From assembly GCA_050747245.1 (NCBI GenBank), contig JBOGNO010000007.1, positions 62,001 to 126,000 of the forward strand: 64,000 nucleotides of DNA, written 5' to 3'. The stretch is from JBOGNO01 sp050747245. GTDB lineage: Bacteria; Acidobacteriota; Terriglobia; Acidiferrales; UBA7541. Numbering within the stretch: position 1 is the first letter of the stretch; each line of letters begins with the position of its first letter. The translations under genes were made by a program, and so were the position numbers. Below the pieces are notes generated by a model, which saw only the letters and a program-made list of their open reading frames with translations, ran no database searches and was not told the origin of the DNA. Below are positions 43,586-53,038 of the stretch, in pieces.

Positions 43586-45475
43586 TCACGCGCGAACACC
43601 CATGATTTCACACCAGCGCTGGAGGACGTACAAGCTCCAGATGCGGGACCATCCGACTGCCGCGGGCGAGCGCAGGTAATGTTTCCAGAAGGCCGCGACG
43701 CTCTCGGGCTCGAGAACTCCGGAATTCAGCAGGCGTTCCCTGTCGAAGACTTTCTCGATGGTCGCCCGCAACTCGTTGCCCAGCCACCGCGCGAACGGAA
43801 ACGTGAACGTGCGCTTTGGCCTGGCGGCAACGTCTCTTGCGAGGTTTTCCGGCATGAATTTCCGTGTGGCTTCCAGCAGCAGGCGTTTTTTATTCCAGCG
43901 AACTGCGGCCGGCAGCGAGAGAGCATTTTCCACCACAGCGTGATCGAGAAACACGGGTCGCAGCTCCAGGCTATGAGCCATGCTCATAGCATCGGCGTCA
44001 CGCAGAAGACGCGGTTCAAGATGCGTGTGGAAGTCCATAAATGCAATTCTTTCCGGGAGGCTGCATCCTGCGGACTGACTCGACCAGTATGAAAGGTGGC
44101 GTTCGGCTTCTCCCGCCAAGCCTTCTCCGCGCAGAGGTGCAGAAAGCAACGCCTCCACGTCTTTCTCGAGGAACAAAACCTTAACCGCCATTTGCGCGGC
44201 GACAAATGGATCGTCGGCGCCTGCCAAGTAGGAAATTTTTCGCCACCGAAAGGGCAACGCTTCGCGGTCAAGAACCTCCTGCAATAATTTCGTCGGAAGC
44301 GGTCGCAAGGAGGTGGCCACATGCGTAAATTTCGCGAACATCTCCGCGGATTCATATCCACCGAATAGCTCATCGCCGCCCTGGCCCGAGATTGCTACCT
44401 TAAACCCGGCTTCATGTGCCGCCCGGCAGATCCAGAAGGCGTTCAATCCATTCACGGTCGGCTGGTCCATCGCCCAAATAGCGAGATCGAGCGATTCCGC
44501 CATCTGATCCGCGCGAAGAGGCAGAATCCTGTGCGCCAATCCGAGCATTTCCGCAGTGCGACGGCTGGATTCCGATTCGTCAAACGATGTTTCCGCAAAT
44601 CCGATGGTCAGCGCGGTCAGTCTTTCTGCGCCCGCATGCCTCATCAGCGATCCCAGCACTGCCGAATCCGTGCCACCGCTCAAAAAAAGCGCGATGGGAA
44701 CGTCCGACATCAGTTGCAGGCGGCTAGCCTCCGTCAGGATTTCACCCAGCTCGTTTGCAGCTTTCGTGCCGTCGAGAGAGCTTCCCCCGTTGCGCGGAAT
44801 TTCTGGGCGTATCCAATAAGGCTTCCGAAAAAAGTTCCCTTCGCGCCATATACCAATTTCTCCGGGAAGCAGCGGTTCGATTCCGCGCACCGCCGTCCAC
44901 GGTGGCGGAATATGTCCGAGCTGCAGAAAAACGCGCGCTGCGGCTGGATCCAGCATGCCTGGCACCAGGTCAGAGGCCAGCAGCGCCTTGATCTCCGAGG
45001 CAAACAGCAATGCTTCGCTGACACACGCGAAATAGAGTGGCTTGATTCCCAGGCGGTCGCGCGCCAACAGGAGTGACTGGGATCTTGTGTCCCAAATGGC
45101 GAACGCGAACATTCCGCGCAGCTTTTCGACGAACCCTTCCCCGAATTCTTCGTAGAGGCACAGGACGACTTCGGTATCGGTCGTTGAACGGAAGCGCCAG
45201 CCGCGTGCCGCGAGCATCTCTCGCAATTCCGCCGCGTTGTAGCACTCCCCGTTGTAGGTGATCCAGCAGGTTTCCGATTCGTTGGACATCGGCTGTTGGC
45301 CGCGTTCGCTCAAATCCACGATGGCCAGCCGCGTATTTCCCAGCGCGCACCGCTCTAGCGGTGTCACGCCCTGACTGTCCGGTCCGCGGTGCCGGAGAGC
45401 GTGCACCATTTTTGCCACCGTGCCGGCATTGCGCTCATCTGCGCTGCGCGTCACCACGCCTGCAATGCCGCACAT
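43586..45475 (-). CDS. asnB: AsnB-type glutamine amidotransferase (copy 2)
   Basis: 629 residues, start fixed by Cys2 (MCGIAG). Class II glutaminase domain (RHRGPDSQG, NGECYNAAEL) and ATP-pyrophosphatase domain with FLSGGTDSA near residue 265. It is clearly a separate lineage from copy 1 in its loop sequences. Two such genes in one glycan locus suggest amidation of two different sugar acids, or one copy for asparagine. It sits between the polymerase-like gene (18 bases upstream) and a GT4 gene. Confidence 0.9.
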   Translation of the reverse strand: MCGIAGVVTRSADERNAGTVAKMVHALRHRGPDSQGVTPLERCALGNTRLAIVDLSERGQQPMSNESETCWITYNGECYNAAELREMLAARGWRFRSTTDTEVVLCLYEEFGEGFVEKLRGMFAFAIWDTRSQSLLLARDRLGIKPLYFACVSEALLFASEIKALLASDLVPGMLDPAAARVFLQLGHIPPPWTAVRGIEPLLPGEIGIWREGNFFRKPYWIRPEIPRNGGSSLDGTKAANELGEILTEASRLQLMSDVPIALFLSGGTDSAVLGSLMRHAGAERLTALTIGFAETSFDESESSRRTAEMLGLAHRILPLRADQMAESLDLAIWAMDQPTVNGLNAFWICRAAHEAGFKVAISGQGGDELFGGYESAEMFAKFTHVATSLRPLPTKLLQEVLDREALPFRWRKISYLAGADDPFVAAQMAVKVLFLEKDVEALLSAPLRGEGLAGEAERHLSYWSSQSAGCSLPERIAFMDFHTHLEPRLLRDADAMSMAHSLELRPVFLDHAVVENALSLPAAVRWNKKRLLLEATRKFMPENLARDVAARPKRTFTFPFARWLGNELRATIEKVFDRERLLNSGVLEPESVAAFWKHYLRSPAAVGWSRIWSLYVLQRWCEIMGVRA

Positions 45476-45493
45476 TTATTTACTCGCTCTCTT

Positions 45494-47077
45494 TTAGATT
45501 GACCACCATCGAGCGCGTTTCGCGCCCCGCGTTGGTACGGTGGCCATCGGCCGCGGAGCGGCCGCCAGTTGCGGAAGCCGGAAGAGCATTCCAAGCAGCA
45601 GCCATAAGTATGCGTTCAGGATGTAATTCTGATACATCGCCAGGCTTCCATACGTGAACGGCACGAGCAGCAGAAACGCGTACCACAGAATGGCAAATCC
45701 CACCGGAAAGTACCGTGTCTCGCGCAGCCGCCGCACCACCTTCGCGGCGCTGATCAGCAGAGCGGCCGTCCAAATAATCCATAGCACTGGGCCCAGGATT
45801 CCCATTTCCACGATCAAGTCGCCGTAGCCATTTTCGACGCCCGGGTCTGCGGGTTTCACCTTTACGAAGCGTTCGACATATTGCACTCCCAGCGAAACTG
45901 TCCCCGTCCCATTTCCCGTCACCCAGTGTGGATCCGTAAACGCCAGTTGCAAATTTGCGAGGGGATAATCCCAGGCGCGGAACTCCAGCTCACTCGCCGA
46001 GCTGGTAGGTGAGAGTGTCTCGGAGTAAAAAGCCCAGCGCGGTCCCGCCAGTGCCGGGAAGATCCAGATCATCACTGCCAATCCCAGCGCCACCATAACG
46101 AACGATCGGCGAATGGCTTTCACTAGGCGGTGCGCCTGCTGCCATTTCCAGGGGGCGCCCCACAGAAATCCAACGGACAGCACCACGGCCGTCGCACCGC
46201 TATAAACTACCGCACCTCGTGCTCCGCACATGAGGATGGCCACCGTAATGATGCCGATGGCTGCGAAGATCAGCATTCTTCCGCGGCGTGTGTACAGCAG
46301 CAAATATCCTGCCGCGCCATAGCTCATGATCGCAGCAAAAATCAGGTAGGCTGAGTACCGTCCGGAGCTGACAAACACGGATGGCGCGATATACACTGCC
46401 TCTCCCGTCGAAGGAGTGTACCGGTACAATGTGGAGAGCTCGCGGATATCCGGAGCCAGATTGGCCGGGTTTAGGAATTCCGGCCCCACCACCGCTTGCG
46501 TCACTCCAAGCACGCAGATCACCGCTGCGATTCCCAGATTGAAAACAAGAAACCGGATCATGTCATTGTCATCCCGCACCAGCGCGTACCCGATGAACAT
46601 GAGCGGAAGATAGTAGAAATACAGTTTCAGCCCCAGCAACCCGTACAGCACACTTGGAGAGTTCGGGTTGAACATCTGTATCACTGCTAACCAGAAGAAT
46701 AGGCTCACCCAGATCACAAATGGGGGGCGGAACATTGGCTCTCCTTTTCGCCGAGCCGTAACCACGAAGGAGATGTAAACAATTCCGACCAGGACGTCTT
46801 TCGCGAAATAGATCGCCATGTTGTTGCCCTGGTATTTGCGAACCAGGTCTTCGAATAGTAGCCATATCAGGAACAGGTAGAAGCCCGAGCGCCAGTTCCG
46901 CAGGATGCTGACGCTCACCGCCACAACGGCAATCGCCGCCACTGCAAGTTCCAGTGTTCCCAGTTGTTCTCCAGCTATCCAATGCCCCGCGTACCACGCC
47001 CCCAGAAGCCCCGCTGCAAACACAGCGACGGTGATAAGCGGCTGAAATCGCAGCGCCGGTATTCTTGATTCAAACAA
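45494..47077 (-). CDS. O-antigen polymerase/ligase family membrane protein
   Basis: 527 residues from a TTG preceded by GGGA. About twelve membrane helices with a large periplasmic loop containing SPTSSASELEFRAWDYP and ENGYGDLIVEMGILGPV, the latter resembling the conserved Wzy/WaaL loop-helix motif. Such proteins polymerise lipid-linked repeat units or ligate the chain to an acceptor on the periplasmic side. It is the only polymerase-like gene in the window. Polymerase versus ligase cannot be decided from sequence. Confidence 0.85.
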   Translation of the reverse strand: MFESRIPALRFQPLITVAVFAAGLLGAWYAGHWIAGEQLGTLELAVAAIAVVAVSVSILRNWRSGFYLFLIWLLFEDLVRKYQGNNMAIYFAKDVLVGIVYISFVVTARRKGEPMFRPPFVIWVSLFFWLAVIQMFNPNSPSVLYGLLGLKLYFYYLPLMFIGYALVRDDNDMIRFLVFNLGIAAVICVLGVTQAVVGPEFLNPANLAPDIRELSTLYRYTPSTGEAVYIAPSVFVSSGRYSAYLIFAAIMSYGAAGYLLLYTRRGRMLIFAAIGIITVAILMCGARGAVVYSGATAVVLSVGFLWGAPWKWQQAHRLVKAIRRSFVMVALGLAVMIWIFPALAGPRWAFYSETLSPTSSASELEFRAWDYPLANLQLAFTDPHWVTGNGTGTVSLGVQYVERFVKVKPADPGVENGYGDLIVEMGILGPVLWIIWTAALLISAAKVVRRLRETRYFPVGFAILWYAFLLLVPFTYGSLAMYQNYILNAYLWLLLGMLFRLPQLAAAPRPMATVPTRGAKRARWWSI

Positions 47078-47155
47078 GATCCCTACTTTCGCTCTGAGCT
47101 CGATCCCTAGCCATTATCGCTCCGGTTCAGATCGCGGGAATGTGAATCTTGTCCT

Positions 47156-47851
47156 TCATTTCGCTTTCTTCGCGAGAAATGCTGACACTCTCGAGTGCCC
47201 CATCAAGAGGCTCGCGACACCATGTCCGTCTCGATGTAACTCTTCAAATCCAGCCGCTCTTAGCTGGCTTCCTACCACGGGTTCAAACATCCGAGACGTG
47301 TGCGCCTTCACCATATCGAGGTTTCGGAAGCGATACTTCGTCCACGTATGCCACTTAATGAGCCCCAGCACCGAAAATGTATCGACATCTAAATAGAGCA
47401 ATCCCCGGGAGCGCAATACCCGGCGGATCTCCGCCAGAATCTTGGCCGAATGCTGCGCATGATCAATCACATTGCAACAGATGACCATGTCCATGCTGTC
47501 GCTGGGCAGCGGCACCTCTTCTCCAGTTGCAATGATGTAGCTGACCCCCTCACGCCACTTTTTAATGTAATCATGAAGAGCTGCATTCCCGTTCAACGGC
47601 ACAGGATCTGCGGGGTCCAAACCCACCCGAAATTCGATCCCGGGCAGGAAGCCAATGATGCCGATACCGAATGGCCCGATCCCGATTTCGAGGCACGATT
47701 GCGGCAATTTCGCTAGCTGCGAAGCAATGCGCTGGGCCTTGTCGGCATTATCAGCGAGCACCTTTAGAAGTCCTGGGAGGTACAAGGCCATCCCAGCCCA
47801 GAAACTCGGTTCGGTTGCCTGGGCCTGTTTCCATCGCGCCACAGTCACCAT
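47156..47851 (-). CDS. Class I SAM-dependent methyltransferase
   Basis: 231 residues from an ATG with GGAG about eight bases upstream. The SAM-binding motif is CLEIGIGPFGIG (about residues 53-64) and a downstream DMVICCNVIDHAQH matches motif IV/post-IV of Methyltransf_11 proteins. Probably O- or N-methylates a sugar of the locus product. It is one of a group of methyltransferase genes between 47 and 51.7 kb. Confidence 0.85.
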   Translation of the reverse strand: MVTVARWKQAQATEPSFWAGMALYLPGLLKVLADNADKAQRIASQLAKLPQSCLEIGIGPFGIGIIGFLPGIEFRVGLDPADPVPLNGNAALHDYIKKWREGVSYIIATGEEVPLPSDSMDMVICCNVIDHAQHSAKILAEIRRVLRSRGLLYLDVDTFSVLGLIKWHTWTKYRFRNLDMVKAHTSRMFEPVVGSQLRAAGFEELHRDGHGVASLLMGHSRVSAFLAKKAK

Positions 47852-47935
47852 TCACCCGCTCCGATTTCGGATCGCTGACCCCGCGCCATTATCGCCCATC
47901 TTCTGCTGTCACAAATTAGATTTTCGGACAGCTGT

Positions 47936-48985
47936 TCAAGTTGAATCGACGCGCGGACTTGCGCCATGCTGGGGAGGGCGGACTTCCTGAGGCTGTTTCC
48001 GGCCCTTAGCGTTAATTCCATTGTAACCGTATTTCGTTTTCACCTCGACGAGGCCAGCCTCCTTGAACCATTGCTGCACTTCCTCCATTTTTTGCGGCTG
48101 GTCATATGTGGGCGAAAGCATGTCAAACGCGCTCAGGATCTTTACTTGCTTGAGCTCTTCATCGGTGTAATTCAATCGTGGTTTGTGGGAAACCGGCCCG
48201 ATGGGGACCAGCCGGCCTAGCCCGGCTCCGATCGCGGGAATTTTATGAAGCGCTTTTTTCAATTCAAAAGCAGGAGGAATAGTCCAGCTTAGCAAGCGAT
48301 GCAGCGTCTGCGGCTGGAGATGTTTTACGAACGGCCTCACCCAGTACTTGAGCGGAGGAATTCCCCGGTGCATCGCGTAGACGTCGATCACGATTTCCCC
48401 TTCGGGCTTCAAATAGGGAATCAGGCTGAAAAATGCGCGTTTCACGTCCGGGCAATGCTGCAGGACACCCAGGCAGAAAATCTTATCGAAGGATTCCTTG
48501 CGCAGCGGGATTTCGTAAATGCTTGCCTGAAAAACGTTCAGTCTTGGCGATTCGTCTTGATTCTGATAACAAGCATCCACGGCGTTGCTTAAATCGAAAG
48601 AGAAGATCTCCGCTCCGGTTTCGAGAGCAAGCTGCGTAAATCTTCCCGCGCCGCACCCGGCCTCCAATATCCGTTCGCCCTCGAGCCGCGAAGGCCACTC
48701 GGTCGTGTCATTGAAGCGATCACGGCTCAGGTTGTTGTGCATGATTTTATCGATCTGAATCCGGCCGAACCGGTTCCACTGGAAGCCGAATGACGACGCG
48801 TAGGATTCGGAAGGAACGAACCGCGGGATTCCCCGGACAACCGGGAATGAACCGGCGCATTTCTCGCACACCAGCCGTCCCTCTTCAATCTCTCCATTGC
48901 GGGAATTGGTGCGAGGCGCCTCGGCCGGCTCCAGCGGGCCTCCGCACTTTGGACAAACATAGAGGTCCAGGGCCCTCAGATACAT
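47936..48985 (-). CDS. Methyltransferase with N-terminal Trm112-like zinc ribbon
   Basis: 349 residues from the ATG at 48985; the longer frame to 49132 overlaps the preceding gene by 157 bases. An N-terminal zinc ribbon (Cys11, Cys14, Cys40, Cys43; CPKCGGPL and CEKCAGSFPVVRGIPRF) precedes a class I methyltransferase domain with ILEAGCGAGRFTQLA and FDKIFCLGVLQHCPD. The ribbon resembles Trm112/YcaR domains that stabilise partner methyltransferases. It overlaps the upstream methyltransferase gene by ten bases. Sugar or glycan methylation is inferred from the locus. Confidence 0.85.
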   Translation of the reverse strand: MYLRALDLYVCPKCGGPLEPAEAPRTNSRNGEIEEGRLVCEKCAGSFPVVRGIPRFVPSESYASSFGFQWNRFGRIQIDKIMHNNLSRDRFNDTTEWPSRLEGERILEAGCGAGRFTQLALETGAEIFSFDLSNAVDACYQNQDESPRLNVFQASIYEIPLRKESFDKIFCLGVLQHCPDVKRAFFSLIPYLKPEGEIVIDVYAMHRGIPPLKYWVRPFVKHLQPQTLHRLLSWTIPPAFELKKALHKIPAIGAGLGRLVPIGPVSHKPRLNYTDEELKQVKILSAFDMLSPTYDQPQKMEEVQQWFKEAGLVEVKTKYGYNGINAKGRKQPQEVRPPQHGASPRVDST

Positions 48986-49752
48986 TTCGCGTTCGCCTCT
49001 CTTTTCGCGAGCACCACCAAGCAAGCCGGCAAGTACTTTCCTTCCCCCCGCCCCTTCTTGTGCAGAAGCAGATCCAGATAGCTCGCCCATCCTAGGAACA
49101 TAGGAGCTGGCAAACGCAACCACCGCTGCCAACGGTTTACCAACCTGTTTGCCAATCGCGAATACTTGAAAACTGCGAAACTAAATGCCCCCACGGAAAA
49201 CCCGCACCGCGTCACCAATTCTTGCAGTTCCTGTAGCTCGTACCCTTCCCGCTTGTGCCCCCATGGATCGCCTTCGTTCACTTCTCCGGGAGGGACCGGC
49301 ACTGAGAGCACCAGCTTGCCTCCGGGCGCGAGAATCCGGTGAATCTCCCGGAGTCCCGCCGCGTCGTCATCCAGATGCTCCAACACCTCAAGGAAGAGCA
49401 CCGTGTCGAACTGCGCGTCCGCGAAGGGCAGCCGTTCCGCTCCGGTCACCACCCCCGACAGATTTTTTTCTTTCTCATGGCGTGCCAGCAGCCGTTCCAG
49501 CGCCCCGCGGTCAATGTCCGCGGCATGCACGCTGCGTGCATTCCGGCAAAGATACCGCGTGAATACTCCTGGCCCGCTGCCGATGTCCGCCGCCGCGCCC
49601 AAGTTTTTTCCCAAGAACTCATAGATGATCCGGTCCTTCGTCGGCTTCTGAATCGAAACCGCGTCCGCAATGAGCCAGTGGTAAGCCCGCCACACCCAGT
49701 AGCTTCGTGCCAGCCACGAGCGCTGGTCACTTGCGGAGCGGGTCGGCGTCAA
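48976..49752 (-). CDS. Class I SAM-dependent methyltransferase
   Basis: 258 residues from a TTG that overlaps the preceding GT4 gene by 26 bases; a later start cannot be excluded. Motif I is AADIGSGPGVFTRYL and the core contains FDTVLFLEVLEHLDDD, typical of ubiE/Methyltransf_11 proteins. The C-terminal third is basic and amphipathic, possibly membrane-associated. A role in glycan methylation is inferred from the operon. Confidence 0.84.
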   Translation of the reverse strand: MTPTRSASDQRSWLARSYWVWRAYHWLIADAVSIQKPTKDRIIYEFLGKNLGAAADIGSGPGVFTRYLCRNARSVHAADIDRGALERLLARHEKEKNLSGVVTGAERLPFADAQFDTVLFLEVLEHLDDDAAGLREIHRILAPGGKLVLSVPVPPGEVNEGDPWGHKREGYELQELQELVTRCGFSVGAFSFAVFKYSRLANRLVNRWQRWLRLPAPMFLGWASYLDLLLHKKGRGEGKYLPACLVVLAKREANAKCI

Positions 49753-50941
49753 GGCTTTCTCCCTTTCTCGCTGGCGGCGCCGTCACCCGCCGGTAAACGC
49801 TCCAGTGCTCCGCGACCGTGCGCTCTTCTTCGAATAGTTCGCGCGCTCGTACTTGAGCTTTCCTTCCGAGTTCGGCGGCCAGCGCTGGCTCTTTCATCAC
49901 CCGCGCCAGGCACTCTTTCAGCTCTTCGCTGTTTCCCGCCTCAAAGAGCAGTCCCGCATCCCCCACCATTTCGCCCAGCCCGCCAATTTTCGAAGCGATG
50001 ATCAGCCGCCCCTGCATCATTTGCTCAATTGCTGTCATTCCCGCGGGCTCCTCCCAGGTCGAAGGCATCGCAATGGCGATGGCGTCTGCAAGAGCATCCT
50101 GTAATGGATTCCCCTGGAGATAGCCTGTGAAAACAATATTGGCAGCAAGCCCAAGCCGGTGCGAAAGCTCTTCCAGACTCTTACGCTCCGGACCATCCCC
50201 AATGATGCGAATGCGGAATTCAGAGGTTTGCCTCAGCAGCAAAGCAGCGGCATTCAGCAGGACGGAAACGCCCTTCTCCGGAACGAGCCGGCCCAGATAG
50301 GCGAAAAGGAATGGTGGCGCGGCGATGGCCCTTCGTTCGATGGGCGAACCGGCGGAGCAGCCGCCGTTGAAAATCGTCGTCGTTCGCGGGAGATCGATTC
50401 TTCCCCCCACATGTTGGCTCACGGCGACATTGACGCTGGCGCGCCTGCAGAGCCACCGGCGCACGTGCAGAAGTGGAATTTGCAGGGCGCTCCGGGCCCG
50501 GCCCACCCCTTTCGCATTGCAGCGAAAACATTCTCCATACCGCCGCGCAAAAAAATAATTTGGACAAATTGTTCCGTCCGGCTGGTGAAGTAGAATCCCA
50601 TTCGGACAGCAGGATTGATACCCGTGGTGCTCAACAATAAAGGGTTTGCCGAGGAGGAGACTCAACGCCATCGGAGGGATCGAAGCTCCGGCCAAATCCA
50701 ATACATCGGACTCACGAACTAGCCGTCCCAATTGGAAAAGTCCGGGCCGGCGTACCACGCGAAAAGGAAGCACGGAGTCGTCCATCCCGCCAGCAGGCGT
50801 GTTCGTGACGACTGTGATTTCCACCTTTTCTCCATCGCACTTCAGGCACTGCTTCAGGAGACCACGCGCCAGCGACATTGTGACACTCTGAACGCCGCCT
50901 ACCACCGGCGCCCAATCGTGAGTGTAAATCAATATCCTCAA
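49727..50941 (-). CDS. Glycosyltransferase family 4
   Basis: 404 residues from the TTG at 50941, which overlaps the preceding stop as TTGA and places the first strand (RILIYTHDWAPVVGG) at the N-terminus; the frame extends further to 51043. The donor domain has LGRLVPEKGVSVLLN and WEEPAGMTAIEQMMQG with the E-x7-E pair. A cysteine-rich middle (CPNGILLHQPDGTICPNYFFARRYGECFRC split across about 30 residues) is unusual for GT4 and may bind a metal. Confidence 0.87.
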   Translation of the reverse strand: MRILIYTHDWAPVVGGVQSVTMSLARGLLKQCLKCDGEKVEITVVTNTPAGGMDDSVLPFRVVRRPGLFQLGRLVRESDVLDLAGASIPPMALSLLLGKPFIVEHHGYQSCCPNGILLHQPDGTICPNYFFARRYGECFRCNAKGVGRARSALQIPLLHVRRWLCRRASVNVAVSQHVGGRIDLPRTTTIFNGGCSAGSPIERRAIAAPPFLFAYLGRLVPEKGVSVLLNAAALLLRQTSEFRIRIIGDGPERKSLEELSHRLGLAANIVFTGYLQGNPLQDALADAIAIAMPSTWEEPAGMTAIEQMMQGRLIIASKIGGLGEMVGDAGLLFEAGNSEELKECLARVMKEPALAAELGRKAQVRARELFEEERTVAEHWSVYRRVTAPPARKGESLDADPLRK

Positions 50942-51714
50942 GGGCTGGCCGTCCCGTGCGACTTGCGCAAGTACCCCACGCCCCGGATGATTTGCCCTTC
51001 TTCGTCCGTCTCCCGCGCAAAATCCACAAACGCCCCATTCCACAACGCGTCGTCCGCCACCATCAACCCACTCTCCTTGACGTACGGATAAGCCGTGCGC
51101 AACTCGAACTGCATGTGCTCGTAGGTATGAAGGCTGTCATGAATGAAAATGTCCACAGGAGCAAGCTCCCTCAGTAATCCTGGAAGCTCGGCCCTGGCAT
51201 CGCCGATATGCAGGTTCCAGCGACCGCGCAGCCAGGCGGGAACGACCCATCCTGTTTCTCGCCCCGCAGGCAAATATGCCTGCTCCCCAATCTCTAATGA
51301 ATGGAGCGTGCCTCTCCCGTTCTTCTCGAGCGCCAGCAGGATGTGTGCCGAAGAGACGCCGTTCGCCACACCCGTCTCAACGATCATCGCAGGCCGCGCC
51401 GCTCGCACAACCGCGTACTGCAGAAGCACCTTCTTCGCGTAAAGGTCTGCGCTGGTCACACCCGCCAGCCGGAAATCCCCTTGGCAACCGCGTAGATGCT
51501 CGGCAAATGCCGCATCCTGCGATGGCTCGTCGAGGAAACGGCGAACGTTTGCAGCGGCGCATCGTGTCAGGCTCCCAATGAATCTCTCATCCGCCCACGT
51601 CACCTCGCGCGCCAGCGCCTGCAGTGCGTACCCCGGCTGCTGCCTTACGAATTTCAATCGTCCGCCTAGATTCCGCAAAAGCCATCTCACAAGGGCCGCC
51701 CCGGATGCGTGCAC
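50938..51714 (-). CDS. Methyltransferase (Methyltransf_24-like)
   Basis: 258 residues from a GTG at 51714; a second GTG at 51690 would overlap the stop of the leader remnant (GTGA). The SAM motif is IVETGVANGVSSAHILLALE, followed by LHSLEIGE and a DIFIHDSLHTYEHMQ metal/substrate-like segment, as in FkbM- and cephalosporin-hydroxylase-like Methyltransf_24 proteins. Probably methylates a glycan hydroxyl. Its stop overlaps the start of the next GT4 gene. Confidence 0.83.
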   Translation of the reverse strand: MHASGAALVRWLLRNLGGRLKFVRQQPGYALQALAREVTWADERFIGSLTRCAAANVRRFLDEPSQDAAFAEHLRGCQGDFRLAGVTSADLYAKKVLLQYAVVRAARPAMIVETGVANGVSSAHILLALEKNGRGTLHSLEIGEQAYLPAGRETGWVVPAWLRGRWNLHIGDARAELPGLLRELAPVDIFIHDSLHTYEHMQFELRTAYPYVKESGLMVADDALWNGAFVDFARETDEEGQIIRGVGYLRKSHGTASP

Positions 51715-51746
51715 CCGCTCAGGACGCGGTACTTTCCGTTATTCAT
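51687..51746 (-). pseudogene. Remnant of a glycosyltransferase 5' end
   Basis: The first 20 codons here read MNNGKYRVLSGCTHPGRPL then stop. The GT4 gene starting at 54566 begins MNNGKYRVLIVGTHPV. The nucleotide match covers the initial 23 bases with one mismatch, then resumes at CACGCATCC in the same spacing. This looks like a truncated duplicate of that gene's start, now a leader in front of the methyltransferase gene, whose GTG at 51690 overlaps its stop. Confidence 0.6.
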
Positions 51747-51829
51747 CACGGAAGTGCTTATTCCCGATGAATGTCTGATTCTCCTTCTGTCCGAATGTCT
51801 GCCGCCCCTTTGCATGCCCGCTTCGGGCG

Positions 51830-53038
51830 CTAATATTTGTATCGGTGGCCGCGCTCCACAAGCGGCTTTTCAAAATACGTCCACGATAGCCACGCGAGAC
51901 CATACGTAATGATGGCGGCCACCGCAATCGTCGCACAACCCTTCCAGTCCGTGATCCGCGGAAGAGTGCCCAGCAGCCAGAGGCTGCACAGAATAAGAAT
52001 CACTAGATGGATCAAATAGATTGTGTAGGAGAGCGTGCCGAGTTCCCGCAACCATCCCCAGCGCATTGCTCGGGCGAGGATTCCATTTGTATTCGAAAGT
52101 ATGACCAGCAAAACCACAGCGTAAAACAAGGCGATCCAGCTGTATTCGATCGTCACTAGTATTATCGATTCCTTCTGAAACCATTTCAGGAAAATAGGCA
52201 TGCCACAGGCGAGGAAGCTCATCGCGCCGTAGAGCAACTTTTTATGCTCTTGCAGCCATCGCCGCCCCTCCGCTGACCTCCAGATAATCGCGGCAAGCAC
52301 GCCGAGTCCGAGGGCGTCGGCGCGGCACGGCATAAGCACGTAGTAAGCCTTGTCGAAAACGTGGCCCGGCGCCACGAAAGTGATCCACCGCAGCAGAGGC
52401 CCAACGGCTAGCGTGGCGATCAAAACTTGAACCAGCCTCCGTGCGGAGAGAAAGCGAATTAGCAGCGGCACAGCCAAATAAAACTGCTCCTCGACCGCCA
52501 GCGACCAGGTTACAGAGAGCCAATAACCGACAATAGGGACGGGCGTCGAAGGAAAGAGGTTCTGCAGGAACAGGAAATAAAAGGGCAGGCGCCCCAGGAT
52601 TTCCTTTCCAACTGGCAGAGGTGGGGGCAAATTCCGGCCGAACGCCAAGACGACGATGGCGAAAAGCGTCAGCGAAAGATAATAAATTGGAAGAATCCGG
52701 TGAACGCGCCGAGTGTAAAACGTCTTGAAATAGCGCGGCGACTCCCTGGCTCCCAGCAGAATTCCGCCGATCAAAAAGCCCGAGAGAACGAAGAACAGGT
52801 CCACGCCGCTCCAGCCGAGTCGGAACATTTGTGAAAAGCGATAGAGTAACGTGCCAAATCCGCCCGTCTTGCTGTCAGCGATGAAATGCAGCAGCACCAC
52901 TTGCAAGATCGCTACGCCACGCAAACCGTCGAGCTCCGGGACGCGCCTTGACGCGGCAATCGCCGCGGGCATCTCCCGTGTCGCGCTTCCTGTTCTCGCC
53001 TCTGCGTTTTCCTCCGCCGCCTGTGTTTGCCCGCTCAT
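51830..53038 (-). CDS. OafA/YrhL-type acyltransferase 3
   Basis: 402 residues from the ATG at 53038; an in-frame ATG at 52972 is possible. It has about ten membrane helices, opening with PELDGLRGVAILQVVLLHF whose Arg and His are the family active-site residues, then FFVLSGFLIGG and SLAVEEQFY. These inner-membrane enzymes O-acylate (often acetylate) sugars of surface glycans. It fits a decorating role in the locus. The first 30 residues before the fold are a charged, variable leader. Confidence 0.9.
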   Translation of the reverse strand: MSGQTQAAEENAEARTGSATREMPAAIAASRRVPELDGLRGVAILQVVLLHFIADSKTGGFGTLLYRFSQMFRLGWSGVDLFFVLSGFLIGGILLGARESPRYFKTFYTRRVHRILPIYYLSLTLFAIVVLAFGRNLPPPLPVGKEILGRLPFYFLFLQNLFPSTPVPIVGYWLSVTWSLAVEEQFYLAVPLLIRFLSARRLVQVLIATLAVGPLLRWITFVAPGHVFDKAYYVLMPCRADALGLGVLAAIIWRSAEGRRWLQEHKKLLYGAMSFLACGMPIFLKWFQKESIILVTIEYSWIALFYAVVLLVILSNTNGILARAMRWGWLRELGTLSYTIYLIHLVILILCSLWLLGTLPRITDWKGCATIAVAAIITYGLAWLSWTYFEKPLVERGHRYKY

